From Limnospira fusiformis SAG 85.79 (GTDB taxonomy: Bacteria > Cyanobacteriota > Cyanobacteriia > Cyanobacteriales > Microcoleaceae): a stretch of DNA of 64,000 nt. The stretch covers positions 5,399,363 through 5,463,362 of the forward strand of contig NZ_CP051185.1 in NCBI RefSeq assembly GCF_012516315.1. Reading direction: 5' to 3'. The notes under the pieces were generated by a model, which saw nothing but the letters and a program-made list of their open reading frames with translations, had not been told where the DNA came from and made no database searches. The position numbers and the translations under genes are program-made. Positions 35,640 through 43,838 of the stretch are shown piece by piece; the first letter of the stretch is position 1; each line of letters starts with the position of its first letter.

Positions 35640-36651
35640 ACGACTAAGCAAGTTAAAGTTACGCAATAAAGTGATGCAGAGTGACTTACCCGAATGGGTC
35701 AAAGAAACACCCTGCCACATTCGGCAAAATGCCATCTTTGATGCCTATCAGGCTTTGACCGCTAGTCCTGATGCAAGGTTTAGAAGTTGTCGTGACAGCT
35801 CTCAAGGGATTAAGTTCAATAATACTAATTTCTCTTCAGGGAGTTGGTATCCAAGACTAACGAAAGGATTAACTTTCATGGTTTCCGAACCCATCCCTAA
35901 AACTTGCGGGCAAGGGACTCAATTAGTCTTTGCCAAGGGGCGGTGGTTTGCGGTGTTTCCTGAACCAGTTGCCGTTACCCCAACTGACGCTACTGGCGTG
36001 ATTGCATTAGACCCGGGCGTCCGAACTTTTATGACCGGGTTTGATGGTTCACGATTTCTGGAATTGGGCTCCGGAGATATAGGACGCATCACTCGGTTAT
36101 GTCAACATTTGGATGATTTGATGAGCCGAATCGCCAAGGAACCCTGTCGTTCAAGAAGGCGACGGATGAGGCAAGCGGCTCAACGAATGAGAACTAAAAT
36201 CCGGAATTTAGTGGATGAAGCCCACAAACAAATTGCTCACTACTTGACTCACAACTACAGCCTAATTTTTTTGCCCACCTTCGAGACTTCCGATATGGTT
36301 GCCAAGGTGAAGCGTCTAATCAGGTCTAAGACTGCCCGCGCCATGCTGACATGGGCGCATTATCGATTCAAACTAACCCTGAGACATCAAGCCGAGATAA
36401 CTGGAACCACAGTTGTAGATGTGACGGAAGAATACACCAGCAAAACCTGTACTCACTGTGGTCATGTGCATTCCCAGATAGGTAGCTCAAAAGTGTTCCG
36501 ATGTCCGGAGTGTGGGTTCACTCTACCACGGGACTGGAACGGTGCTTTTGGAATCTTTCTAAAAGCTTTGCGGGATACCGCCTCTGTTACCTTAACCGGT
36601 AATAGTGCTATCGTCGCATTGTCCGGGAACAACCGGAAAAATGTCGCGTAA
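35455..36651 (+). CDS. tnpB: IS607-associated TnpB RNA-guided nuclease
   Basis: A TnpB protein of about 398 residues from the TTG at 35455, which overlaps tnpA by 185 bases. The frame continues open further upstream to 34957, but that part is only tnpA read out of frame. RuvC catalytic residues are visible: Asp in GVIALDPGVRTF, Glu in IFLPTFETSDM and Asp in LPRDWNGAFGIF. The zinc ribbon (CTHCGHVH and CPECG) is complete. Relatives use an omega RNA from the element's right end; that RNA would overlap the last part of this gene and end near 36660. It seems intact and could be active even if tnpA is not translated. Confidence 0.85.
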   Translation: MRTSSPSSTALAPDYTDGVNTKLRSKKIRIYPSPELNQVWRKWLAACRYCYNQAIALSRSGKRLSKLKLRNKVMQSDLPEWVKETPCHIRQNAIFDAYQALTASPDARFRSCRDSSQGIKFNNTNFSSGSWYPRLTKGLTFMVSEPIPKTCGQGTQLVFAKGRWFAVFPEPVAVTPTDATGVIALDPGVRTFMTGFDGSRFLELGSGDIGRITRLCQHLDDLMSRIAKEPCRSRRRRMRQAAQRMRTKIRNLVDEAHKQIAHYLTHNYSLIFLPTFETSDMVAKVKRLIRSKTARAMLTWAHYRFKLTLRHQAEITGTTVVDVTEEYTSKTCTHCGHVHSQIGSSKVFRCPECGFTLPRDWNGAFGIFLKALRDTASVTLTGNSAIVALSGNNRKNVA

Positions 36652-36721
36652 ATGTATCAGCGCGAAATGATTTTGGTCAAGCCGTCGAAAAGGGACGGAG
36701 TTTGAGATATAGGAGTTTTTG

Positions 36722-37867
36722 ATGAAAATTGCGATCGCCAAAGAACTAAATGTTAATGAACGCCGAGTGGCTCTGATACCGGACGTAGTATCTCGTCTGG
36801 TCAAACAAGGCTTAGAGATTTATGTGGAAGCCGGAGCCGGAGAAGGGTCTTGTTTCTCGGATGCTCTGTATGAGCAGGCGGGAGCCCACGTGATTACGGA
36901 CTCAGCCAAGTTGTGGGGAGAAGCCAATATCCTGCTGAAAGTGAGTCCGCCACAAGAAGACGAAGTTGGCAAAATGGCTGAGGGGGCAGTATTAATCGGA
37001 TTTCTCAACCCCTTGGGAGAGCCAACCCTGATCCAAAAATTAACCGATCGCCGGGTGACAGCCTTCAGTATGGAAATGGTCCCCCGCACCAGTCGCGCTC
37101 AAAGCATGGATGCCCTATCCTCCCAGGCTAATATTGCCGGATATAAGGCAGTTCTGATCGCGGCGGCGAATTTGCCTAAATACTTCCCGATGCTGACCAC
37201 GGCAGCCGGAACCATCAGACCGGCTAAGGTCTTAGTTCTAGGGGCGGGGGTAGCCGGACTACAAGCGATCGCCACAGCACGGCGTTTAGGAGCGATCGTA
37301 GAAGCCTTTGACATTCGCCCAGAAGTCAAAGAACAAGTCCAAAGTTTAGGGGCTAAATTCGTAGATGTCACCTTAGAAGAAGATACGGTCGCCGAGGGAG
37401 GCTATGCCAAAGAAATCTCAGAGCAAGCCAAACAACATACCCAGGAAGTGCTAACCCAGCACGTGGCTGCCTCTGATGTGGTGATTACTACGGCTCAAGT
37501 TCCCGGCAAAAAAGCCCCCGTTTTAGTCAACGCTAACATGGTGGATCAAATGAAACCCGGTTCAGTGATTGTAGACCTAGCCGCCGAACAGGGGGGAAAT
37601 TGCGAAGGTTCAGAACCAGGTAAAAACATCCAGAAAAATGGTGTCACCATCATGGGACCCATTAACCTGCCAGCCTCGATGCCTGTTCATGCCAGCGAGG
37701 TATATGCTAAAAACCTCTCAGCCTTATTACAACTGATGGTAACCAAGGAGGGAGAACTTGATCTAAACTTCGCAGATGACATCCTCGATGGAGCCTGTGT
37801 TACCCACGGCGGGGAAATTCGTTCCCAACGGGTTAAAGAGGCTTTGGGAGTTCCTGTGGGTCAATAG
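36722..37867 (+). CDS. pntAA: NAD(P) transhydrogenase subunit alpha part 1
   Basis: A 381-residue soluble NAD(H)-binding subunit (domain I) of proton-translocating transhydrogenase, which couples hydride transfer between NADH and NADP+ to proton flow. It starts MKIAIAKELNVNERRVALIPD, has the dinucleotide-binding loop VLVLGAGVAGLQAIATARRLGA and the loop QVPGKKAPVLV. VDLAAEQGGNCEGS and ITGMGP-like IMGPINLPASMP match the AlaDH/PNT family. ATG at 36722 with AGGAG upstream is chosen over the adjacent TTG. It is separate from the membrane part, as in cyanobacteria. The IS607 right end lies only 61 bases upstream, so its promoter region is short. Confidence 0.95.
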   Translation: MKIAIAKELNVNERRVALIPDVVSRLVKQGLEIYVEAGAGEGSCFSDALYEQAGAHVITDSAKLWGEANILLKVSPPQEDEVGKMAEGAVLIGFLNPLGEPTLIQKLTDRRVTAFSMEMVPRTSRAQSMDALSSQANIAGYKAVLIAAANLPKYFPMLTTAAGTIRPAKVLVLGAGVAGLQAIATARRLGAIVEAFDIRPEVKEQVQSLGAKFVDVTLEEDTVAEGGYAKEISEQAKQHTQEVLTQHVAASDVVITTAQVPGKKAPVLVNANMVDQMKPGSVIVDLAAEQGGNCEGSEPGKNIQKNGVTIMGPINLPASMPVHASEVYAKNLSALLQLMVTKEGELDLNFADDILDGACVTHGGEIRSQRVKEALGVPVGQ

Positions 37868-37924
37868 TACAGACCACAGGCATCTCTAGCCTCAAGGGTA
37901 TCAGGTCTATACTCCCCTATTTGT

Positions 37925-37945
37925 GAGGGGGGAGCCGCTCCCCTC
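37925..37945 (+). terminator. Hairpin in the pntAA-pntAB gap
   Basis: GAGGGG(G)GAG pairs with CTCCCCTC around CCG. No T-tract follows, so it may be an attenuating or RNA-stability structure within the operon rather than a full terminator. Confidence 0.4.
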
Positions 37946-38012
37946 GCTGGGTCACTGAGTAAAAGTACGGTGACGAACAGCTAGACGCTTTCCAAGCTAC
38001 TGGAGATATTGA

Positions 38013-38309
38013 ATGACAACAGAAACTCTGATTTCGGCTTTATTTGTTTTTGTCCTGGCATCATTTGCTGGGTTTGAGGTGATTACGAAAGTGCCACCAA
38101 CCCTACACACTCCCCTAATGTCTGGCGCTAATGCCATCTCAGGAATTGCGGTTTTAGGGGCGATTATTATTGCCGGAGAACAGGATTGGAACATCACGGT
38201 GATTCTGGGTATTGTGGCTGTGGTGTTGGCTACTATTAATGTTGTGGGTGGCTTTTTGGTTACTGACCGGATGCTGCAAATGTTCAAGAAAAAGGAGGTT
38301 AAAGCATGA
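38013..38309 (+). CDS. pntAB: NAD(P) transhydrogenase subunit alpha part 2
   Basis: A 98-residue membrane protein forming the alpha-side transmembrane part of transhydrogenase. Three hydrophobic segments are visible (LISALFVFVLASFAGFEVI, AISGIAVLGAIIIAG, VILGIVAVVLATINVVGGFLV). The HTPLMSGANAISG motif between the first two is family-specific. It overlaps pntB by four bases (ATGA), so translation is coupled. Confidence 0.93.
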   Translation: MTTETLISALFVFVLASFAGFEVITKVPPTLHTPLMSGANAISGIAVLGAIIIAGEQDWNITVILGIVAVVLATINVVGGFLVTDRMLQMFKKKEVKA

Positions 38310-39715
38310 TCGACTTTCTACCAACAGGCATCGAGTTGAGTTATTTGGTGGCGGTAACCCTGTTTTTCTTTGGTCTGAAAAAGTTGGGGTCTCCAGCAAC
38401 GGCTCGCAATGGGAATATCTTGGCATCTATTGGGATGTTAATTGCGATCGTGGCTACTCTTCTTAATCAGCAGGTTCTCAACTACGGCACAATTCTGATA
38501 GCGATCGCCATAGGTTCCGCTATTGGTGGCATCGCCGCCTATAAAGTCGAAATGACTGATATGCCTCAGATGGTCGGTTTGTTTAACGGTCTCGGTGGTG
38601 CTGCTTCTTCTATGGTGGCTGTAGGCGAGTTCTGGCGCTATTTAGCCACCGCTGATGCTCCCCCGCTACCAACTACTGTTACAGCGGTGTTAGGGGTTTT
38701 AATTGGCGGTGTCACCTTCACAGGCTCCCTCATCGCTTTTGCCAAACTGCAAGGGATTATGAGTGGCTCTCCGATTCTGTTTCCCTTGCAACAACCCTTT
38801 AACCTAGCCCTGTTAATTGGCTTTGTAAGCGCAAGTGTTTATATCTGTGTACAACCCTTCAACGTCCCTGTTTTCCTGGCTTTAGTGGGCATTTCTCTGG
38901 TGCTGGGAGTGCTTTTTGTTATCCCCATCGGTGGCGGGGATATGCCTGTGGTGATTTCCCTGTTAAACTCCTTCTCAGGGTTAGCTGCTAGTGCGGCGGG
39001 TTTTGTGGTGATGAATAACCTGCTGATCATTGCTGGGGCTTTGGTAGGTGCTTCTGGTATTATCCTTACGGTGATCATGTGTAAGGCGATGAACCGCTCG
39101 ATTACCAACGTCCTATTTGCTGGGTTTGGTACGGGTGAAGGTACAGCCGCAGCGCCTAGCGCTTCTGGTGGTGCAACCAATAAGAGCGTTCGCAATATCG
39201 ACCCGGAAGAAGGGGCGATGATGTTGGGGTATGCTCGGTCTGTGGTGATTGTTCCCGGTTATGGCATGGCTGTAGCTCAGGCACAGCACTCGGTTAAGGA
39301 ACTGGTGGATATGCTAGAATCCTTGGGGGTGGATGTTAAATATGCGATTCACCCGGTGGCGGGACGAATGCCGGGACACATGAACGTTCTGTTAGCCGAG
39401 GCGAATGTTCCCTATCCGCAGTTGTATGATATGGATGACATCAACCCCCAATTTGAACAGACTGATGTGGCTTTGGTGATTGGGGCTAATGATGTGGTTA
39501 ACCCGGCGGCGCGGGAAGATAAAAATAGCCCCATCTACGGAATGCCGATTCTGGATGTTGACAAAGCCAAGCATACTATTGTGATTAAGCGTGGTATGAG
39601 TACGGGATTTGCTGGGGTTGATAATGATTTGTTCTACAAGGACAAAACTATGATGCTATTTGGCAGCGCTAAGGATATGGTTGCTAAGTTGGCTTCTGAG
39701 GTTAAACAACTCTAG
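38306..39715 (+). CDS. pntB: NAD(P) transhydrogenase subunit beta
   Basis: A 469-residue subunit with eight or nine membrane segments in the first 270 residues and a C-terminal NADP(H)-binding domain III. Visible landmarks: VGLFNGLGGAASSMVA, the proton-path region GVTFTGSLIAFAKLQG, and in domain III VIVPGYGMAVAQAQH, HPVAGRMPGHMNVLLAEA, MDDINPQFEQTDVALVIGANDVVNPAA and KRGMSTGFAGVDNDLF. Complete and typical. Forms one unit with pntAA and pntAB; the whole complex regenerates NADPH across the membrane. Confidence 0.96.
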   Translation: MIDFLPTGIELSYLVAVTLFFFGLKKLGSPATARNGNILASIGMLIAIVATLLNQQVLNYGTILIAIAIGSAIGGIAAYKVEMTDMPQMVGLFNGLGGAASSMVAVGEFWRYLATADAPPLPTTVTAVLGVLIGGVTFTGSLIAFAKLQGIMSGSPILFPLQQPFNLALLIGFVSASVYICVQPFNVPVFLALVGISLVLGVLFVIPIGGGDMPVVISLLNSFSGLAASAAGFVVMNNLLIIAGALVGASGIILTVIMCKAMNRSITNVLFAGFGTGEGTAAAPSASGGATNKSVRNIDPEEGAMMLGYARSVVIVPGYGMAVAQAQHSVKELVDMLESLGVDVKYAIHPVAGRMPGHMNVLLAEANVPYPQLYDMDDINPQFEQTDVALVIGANDVVNPAAREDKNSPIYGMPILDVDKAKHTIVIKRGMSTGFAGVDNDLFYKDKTMMLFGSAKDMVAKLASEVKQL

Positions 39716-39742
39716 GCTGTTCCCATAATTTCCGGTTCTACT

Positions 39743-39778
39743 GACATCCTTCGAGTCCCATGGACGGCGGGGGATGTC
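39743..39778. terminator. Nested hairpin between convergent pntB and parA-like genes
   Basis: Outer stem GACATCC/GGATGTC and inner stem GTCC/GGAC lie in the 79-base gap between two genes pointing at each other, so it may end transcripts from both sides. A TTTT-containing stretch follows on the plus strand. Confidence 0.5.
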
Positions 39779-39794
39779 TGTCTGTATTGGGGTT

Positions 39795-40418
39795 TTATTT
39801 TAGGCTTCTCAGGAGTTCGGCTACGACGCGCCGATAGTCTGATGCTGCTTCTCTGGCATTTTTGCTGCGAGACCTAATAATGGAAACGCCTTCTAGGGGA
39901 CAGCGTTCATGGGCTTTGTAGGAGCGAATAAAATTCTGGAAAACTGGAATACCTGATTCCCGCAAGGACTTTTGAGCCTCAAAAGCATCTCCAATACTGC
40001 GGGGGTCAACTTTGGTGAGCAGGACTTTATAATCAATGTTAATGGGGGCGACGCGATCGCGTACAGTAGCCATTAAAGCTACTAAATCCATGGGTGCGGC
40101 TTGGCTGGGTAAAATTAGATAATCAGCTACCTGGACTACGGCGGCTAGGGATTCGGATTTCAAGGCTGGGGGAGTATCGACGACAATCATTTGCACCTGT
40201 TGAACTTTCCTTAACTGTTTCAGGAGACTGGGATTGGTTTCTTCTGAGACATCAAAGGGCATTTCTCCCTGTTCAACCCACCACATAGCAGAACCCTGGG
40301 GGTCTGTATCTACTAGGAGGGTTGAGAAGTTGCTGGAAAGTATAGCCGCGAGATTGACAGCGGTTGTGGTTTTACCAACTCCACCTTTCCCATTGGCGAT
40401 CGCTAAAATTGTCGGCAT
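39795..40418 (-). CDS. ParA/MinD-type ATPase
   Basis: A 207-residue deviant Walker ATPase from the ATG at 40418 (a frame to 40457 adds 13 residues). Deviant Walker [19 protein letters not shown] with the signature Lys. Walker A' and B regions: [14 protein letters not shown] and [14 protein letters not shown]. It is short, without a DNA-binding domain, similar to orphan ParA/Soj-like proteins that position plasmids, carboxysomes or other cargo. No parB or McdB-like gene is adjacent and the genes on either side are metabolic, so cargo cannot be guessed. Confidence 0.88.
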   Translation of the reverse strand: MPTILAIANGKGGVGKTTTAVNLAAILSSNFSTLLVDTDPQGSAMWWVEQGEMPFDVSEETNPSLLKQLRKVQQVQMIVVDTPPALKSESLAAVVQVADYLILPSQAAPMDLVALMATVRDRVAPINIDYKVLLTKVDPRSIGDAFEAQKSLRESGIPVFQNFIRSYKAHERCPLEGVSIIRSRSKNAREAASDYRRVVAELLRSLK

Positions 40419-40549
40419 TCTATCTGAATCGGATAACTTGCTTAGAAAACATACCACGAAAGGTGGTTTGGTAGCGCTTCGGCGATCGCCTCCCCGTACC
40501 AGAAAGCCCCAAGATAGAGCAGAACAAGCCTCTACTTTGGGGTTATGGG

Positions 40550-41629
40550 TTAACTGGTCGGACGTTCAATCACGCCGCCACCTAGGAGTAAATCTTCGGA
40601 GTACCATACAGCCGCCTGACCGGGGGTAATGCCGAAAATAGGCTCATCAAAAATCAGTCGGACTCTGCTACCAATTTGGGGGTCTGCTTCGGAAGATAAA
40701 GGAACCACGGTTACGGGTAATGGCTTACTGCGATAACGAATTTGTACCTCGGCGCGGATAGGTTCAGAAGGCGGCGCAATGGATACCCAATTAACGCGCC
40801 TAATAGTGCATTCGGTTTGAGTCATGCGATCGCGATCGCCAACTACTACCCGATTGCGTCCGGGGTCAATACTCAGGACATATAATGGCTCTGCTGCCGA
40901 AATTCCCAAGCCTCGGCGTTGACCGATAGTATAGTGGTGGATGCCATCATGTTCCCCCAAAACCCGGCCTTCCGTATCGACAATTTCGCCTTTTTTCCCA
41001 GTAATATATTTATCTAAAAAGGCGCGCATAGAACCATTCGCCTCCACCAAACAGAGGTCTTGGCTTTCGGGTTTATCAGCAGTTTTCAGGTTATACTGAG
41101 CGGCGATGCGTCTAGTTTCGGATTTCGGGACTTCTCCCAAGGGAAAAACCACACCCGCGAGTAGATCCTGAGTTAAATCATACAGAAAATAAGACTGATC
41201 CTTAGTGCGATCGACGGCTCGTTTTAACTGATGGCGATCGCATTGTGAATTATAGGAAACCCTAGCATAGTGACCGGTAGCGATGTGGTTAATATTTAAC
41301 TCCGTAGAAGCATAACCCAGCATCGGGCCAAACTTAACCGCACGATTACACTGGGAACAGGGTAAAGGAGTAATCCCCGCCCCATATCCTTCCACCAAAT
41401 AATCAATAATATGGGTTTGGAACAGATCTCGGCTATCGACAATATAATGGGGGATGCCAAGCTGTTCGCAGATATGGGCTGCATCTACCATACCCTCGGA
41501 ACAGCATTGACCCTTACCCCGCATTAACCATAGGGTTAACCCCACCACCTCATATCCTTGGTGATGCAGAATCGCCGCTGCTGCGGAACTATCAACCCCT
41601 CCTGAAAGACCAACAACAATTTTTTGCAT
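40550..41629 (-). CDS. mnmA: tRNA-specific 2-thiouridylase
   Basis: A 359-residue enzyme that thiolates U34 of tRNA Lys, Glu and Gln using a relayed sulfur. It starts [21 protein letters not shown] with the PP-loop SGGVDSS. Catalytic cysteines are present in [14 protein letters not shown] and [11 protein letters not shown]. Further blocks: [39 protein letters not shown] and the C-terminal beta-barrel ending [20 protein letters not shown]. The ATG at 41629 is preferred over 41668, whose 13 extra residues are not family-like. Complete. Confidence 0.95.
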   Translation of the reverse strand: MQKIVVGLSGGVDSSAAAAILHHQGYEVVGLTLWLMRGKGQCCSEGMVDAAHICEQLGIPHYIVDSRDLFQTHIIDYLVEGYGAGITPLPCSQCNRAVKFGPMLGYASTELNINHIATGHYARVSYNSQCDRHQLKRAVDRTKDQSYFLYDLTQDLLAGVVFPLGEVPKSETRRIAAQYNLKTADKPESQDLCLVEANGSMRAFLDKYITGKKGEIVDTEGRVLGEHDGIHHYTIGQRRGLGISAAEPLYVLSIDPGRNRVVVGDRDRMTQTECTIRRVNWVSIAPPSEPIRAEVQIRYRSKPLPVTVVPLSSEADPQIGSRVRLIFDEPIFGITPGQAAVWYSEDLLLGGGVIERPTS

Positions 41630-41819
41630 TGAAATTATCGCCTCTACCAATTCCACCCGTCGCGACACGACTATACAATAAATTATATGTTATCAGATCG
41701 ATGGGTAGTAGGTTCGCGCTCCGGGAAACTCCCCCAATTTCCCCCCCGATACTATGAGCCACGACTAAAACGGGGTTTCTGTGCTAAATATCGGTAAGGA
41801 AACAGTTGTTGAGTTACAG

Positions 41820-41887
41820 CTTGTTCACCAGTCGCTTAATACATTGCCCTGACCTTGTTCACCAGTCGCTTAATACATTGCCCTCAC
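41820..41887. repeat. Tandem 34-bp direct repeat, two copies
   Basis: The unit beginning CTTGTTCACCAGTCGC and ending ACATTGCCCT(G/C)AC occurs twice back to back (41820-41853 and 41854-41887) with one mismatch. Upstream of the gene at 41936; could be a regulator-binding array or a replication slip. Confidence 0.85.
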
Positions 41888-41890
41888 CCT

Positions 41891-41922
41891 AAATCTGGAT
41901 CCCAGAGTGGGATCCAGATTTT
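41891..41922. promoter_or_regulatory. 14-bp perfect palindromic hairpin in the leader of the small partner gene
   Basis: AAATCTGGATCCCA pairs perfectly with TGGGATCCAGATTT around a 3-base GAG loop, ending 14 bases before the chosen start codon at 41936. It may be an operator or a leader hairpin masking the ribosome site; it is followed by TTTT only weakly, so a terminator is less likely. Confidence 0.55.
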
Positions 41923-41935
41923 GAGAGGTGATCAG

Positions 41936-42376
41936 ATGATTTCTGAACAGGCTGTAATTGGCGATCGCCACTTAACTTTGAAAAATCAGTCAATCCCATT
42001 GATAGCCATGACCCAAGTATTTAATAGTACCGCCTCCGCCCTCTGTTACTCAATTATTTGCGATCGCACCCCCACCGAGGAAACCCGCGAATTTTATCAT
42101 AATGATGTCGTGCGATTTGTCCTGGAACAACATAGGCGAATGCCCGATTATCTGCAATTTCCCATCTGGCTATTAACCGTTATTTTCGACTGCTGGGGAT
42201 GGCTAAACGCCTCACCCTTTCATCGTCAACCCCACCAGCTTCGTCGCCAACAAATCGAAGCCTGGAAAAATTCCCCTTTTAGCCCCTGTCGGGATTTGAT
42301 GCGCTTTTATGAGAGTTTAGTGGTACTGTGTTGGCAATCTTTGGTTAATTCCAATCAATGCGATCGCCATGTTTGA
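41936..42376 (+). CDS. Small conserved-looking partner of the GMC oxidoreductase, unknown function
   Basis: A 146-residue protein starting at ATG 41936, with GAGAGG upstream. Its middle and end are aromatic-rich (YHNDVVRFVLEQHRRMPDYL, FPIWLLTVIFDCWGWL, RRQQIEAWKNSP, RDLMRFYESLVVLCWQSLV), suggesting a helical, possibly membrane-associated protein. It overlaps the downstream GMC oxidoreductase gene by eight bases, so the two are translationally coupled. Some GMC dehydrogenases have a small helical subunit of this size, and this could be such a subunit, but I recognise no family. An upstream frame extension through the palindrome is not credible. Confidence 0.7.
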   Translation: MISEQAVIGDRHLTLKNQSIPLIAMTQVFNSTASALCYSIICDRTPTEETREFYHNDVVRFVLEQHRRMPDYLQFPIWLLTVIFDCWGWLNASPFHRQPHQLRRQQIEAWKNSPFSPCRDLMRFYESLVVLCWQSLVNSNQCDRHV

Positions 42377-43787
42377 ACCCCAATCCTGTGAAATTGCCGT
42401 CATTGGTTCCGGTCCTGGGGGTGCAATTACCGCCTGTTTATTAGCCGAAGCCGGACGGGATGTGCTACTTATCGAAGAAGGCGCTTTTCTTCCCCTAGAG
42501 TCCTGTGCGCCCTTTTCCCAGGAGGAAATGGTGCAGAAATATCGCAATGGGGGGTTAACAGCAGCCCTAGGAACCCCCAAAGTTCAATATGTCGAAGGTC
42601 GCTGTGTGGGGGGAGGTAGCGAAATCAACAGCGGGCTGTACCATCGAACCCCGGCGCAGATATTGGAGAGGTGGCGGACTGAGTTTGAGGTGGAAGGCTT
42701 AGAAGATGCTGACCTGTTACCCCATTTTCTAGCCTGCGAAGAGGCTGTTACTGTCTGTTCCCTACCAGGAAAACCCCCCGCCGCCTCTCTGAAACTCCAC
42801 GAAGGCGCTATCAAGTTGGGCTGGGAGTCCCTAGAAGTGCCGCGCTGGTTTCGCTATGAAACCCAGGATGACCCGAATTTACCACCCAAGGGAACCCGCC
42901 AGTCAATGACTAAAACCTTTATACCTCGCGCTTTACGGGCGGGGTGTAGGTTGCGCTCAGAGACGCGAATTAACCGAATTGGTCGCCGAGGTCAAAAGTG
43001 GACTATGTGGGCTAATACGGGCGAAATTGAGGCGGAAACGGTGTTTATCTGTGGCGGGGCTATCCAAACCCCGGCTTTGTTGCGGCGCAGTGGGATTACT
43101 GACAATATTGGGAATTCTCTACAACTGCATCCGACGGTTAAGGCGATCGCTCAATTTTCCGAACCTGTTAACGCCCTTGATATGGGGGTTCCCGTCCATC
43201 AGGTTAAGGAGTTCGCCCCCCGGTTCAGTTTTGGCTGTTCGATTAGTTCCCCCCCTTACCTGTCGGTGGGAATGGTGGATCATCCTGAGTATATGGGGGA
43301 GGTACACCGCCACTGGGAAAATATGGCGATTTATTATGCCATGATTACCGCCTCCGGTCGGGGTTCCGTGCGTACCCTCCCCGGTTTTCGCGATCCTTTG
43401 GTGCGCTATCGCCTCACCGGTGAGGATTTGCGAAATTTGGGTGAAGGTTTGCGGAAATTGTCTCAACTGCTATTTGAGGCGGGGGCGATCGCAGTTTATC
43501 CCAGTTTGTCCGGTTTTGGGCGGTTGAAGAGAGACGATGGCGATCGCATCCCGGAAATTCTCCCGGCGGCGAGTACCAATTTGATGACGGTTCATCTGTT
43601 TTCCTCCTGTCCTATGGGAGAAAATCGTCGCCTGTGTGCGGTCGATTCTTTTGGCAAAATTCATGGCTTTGAGAATCTTTATATTGCTGATGGGAGTCTG
43701 TTATGTACCGCCCCCGGCGTGAATCCTCAAGGGTCGATTATGGCGATCGCTCGACGGAATGCGTTAAAGTTTTTAGACAAACTTTAG
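42369..43787 (+). CDS. GMC-family FAD oxidoreductase
   Basis: A 472-residue flavoprotein with the N-terminal dinucleotide-binding motif IAVIGSGPGGAITACLLAEAG and LLIEEG. The GMC signature block is VGGGSEINSGLYHRTP, and a second FAD-contact strand is VFICGGAIQTPALLRRSG. The C-terminal substrate domain has LMTVHLFSSCPMG with the likely catalytic His, and LYIADGSLLCTAPGVNPQGSIMAIARR. Similar proteins include cholesterol oxidase-like and choline/glucose dehydrogenase-like enzymes; the substrate is unknown. There is no signal peptide. Likely acts together with the 146-residue protein overlapping its start. Confidence 0.9.
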   Translation: MFEPQSCEIAVIGSGPGGAITACLLAEAGRDVLLIEEGAFLPLESCAPFSQEEMVQKYRNGGLTAALGTPKVQYVEGRCVGGGSEINSGLYHRTPAQILERWRTEFEVEGLEDADLLPHFLACEEAVTVCSLPGKPPAASLKLHEGAIKLGWESLEVPRWFRYETQDDPNLPPKGTRQSMTKTFIPRALRAGCRLRSETRINRIGRRGQKWTMWANTGEIEAETVFICGGAIQTPALLRRSGITDNIGNSLQLHPTVKAIAQFSEPVNALDMGVPVHQVKEFAPRFSFGCSISSPPYLSVGMVDHPEYMGEVHRHWENMAIYYAMITASGRGSVRTLPGFRDPLVRYRLTGEDLRNLGEGLRKLSQLLFEAGAIAVYPSLSGFGRLKRDDGDRIPEILPAASTNLMTVHLFSSCPMGENRRLCAVDSFGKIHGFENLYIADGSLLCTAPGVNPQGSIMAIARRNALKFLDKL

Positions 43788-43838
43788 CTGTTGAATAATT
43801 ACCAACTGCCAAAACTGTTCTAATTTCTGCCATCAATA

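Larger units (their letters stand above)
34891..36660 (+). mobile_element. IS607-family insertion sequence
   Basis: Boundaries come from comparison with the inverted, decayed copy at 33324-33893: both share a left end starting GGAGCATGATTTAATC and a right end ending AAATGTATCAG, and both diverge outside those points. Total about 1.77 kb. It carries a serine recombinase gene overlapping a tnpB gene, the standard IS607 order, and lacks terminal inverted repeats, as usual for the family. A TATAAT promoter box lies at about 34938-34943. Confidence 0.85.
41630..41935. other. Intergenic region between divergent mnmA and the small-partner gene
   Basis: No gene is supported. It should hold both promoters. 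It contains a tandem 34-base repeat (41820-41887) and a long perfect palindrome (41891-41922), each listed separately. Confidence 0.6.

Noticed and set aside
40550..41668. Longer starts for mnmA (41668) and the ParA gene (40457)
   Set aside because: The added residues do not match family N-termini, while the internal ATG codons start exactly at the conserved [10 protein letters not shown] and [12 protein letters not shown] blocks.
41855..41935. N-terminal extension of the small protein at 41936 (MFTSRLIHCPHPKSG...)
   Set aside because: This part is translated from the tandem repeat and palindrome, which act as non-coding elements; the ATG at 41936 has a ribosome site.
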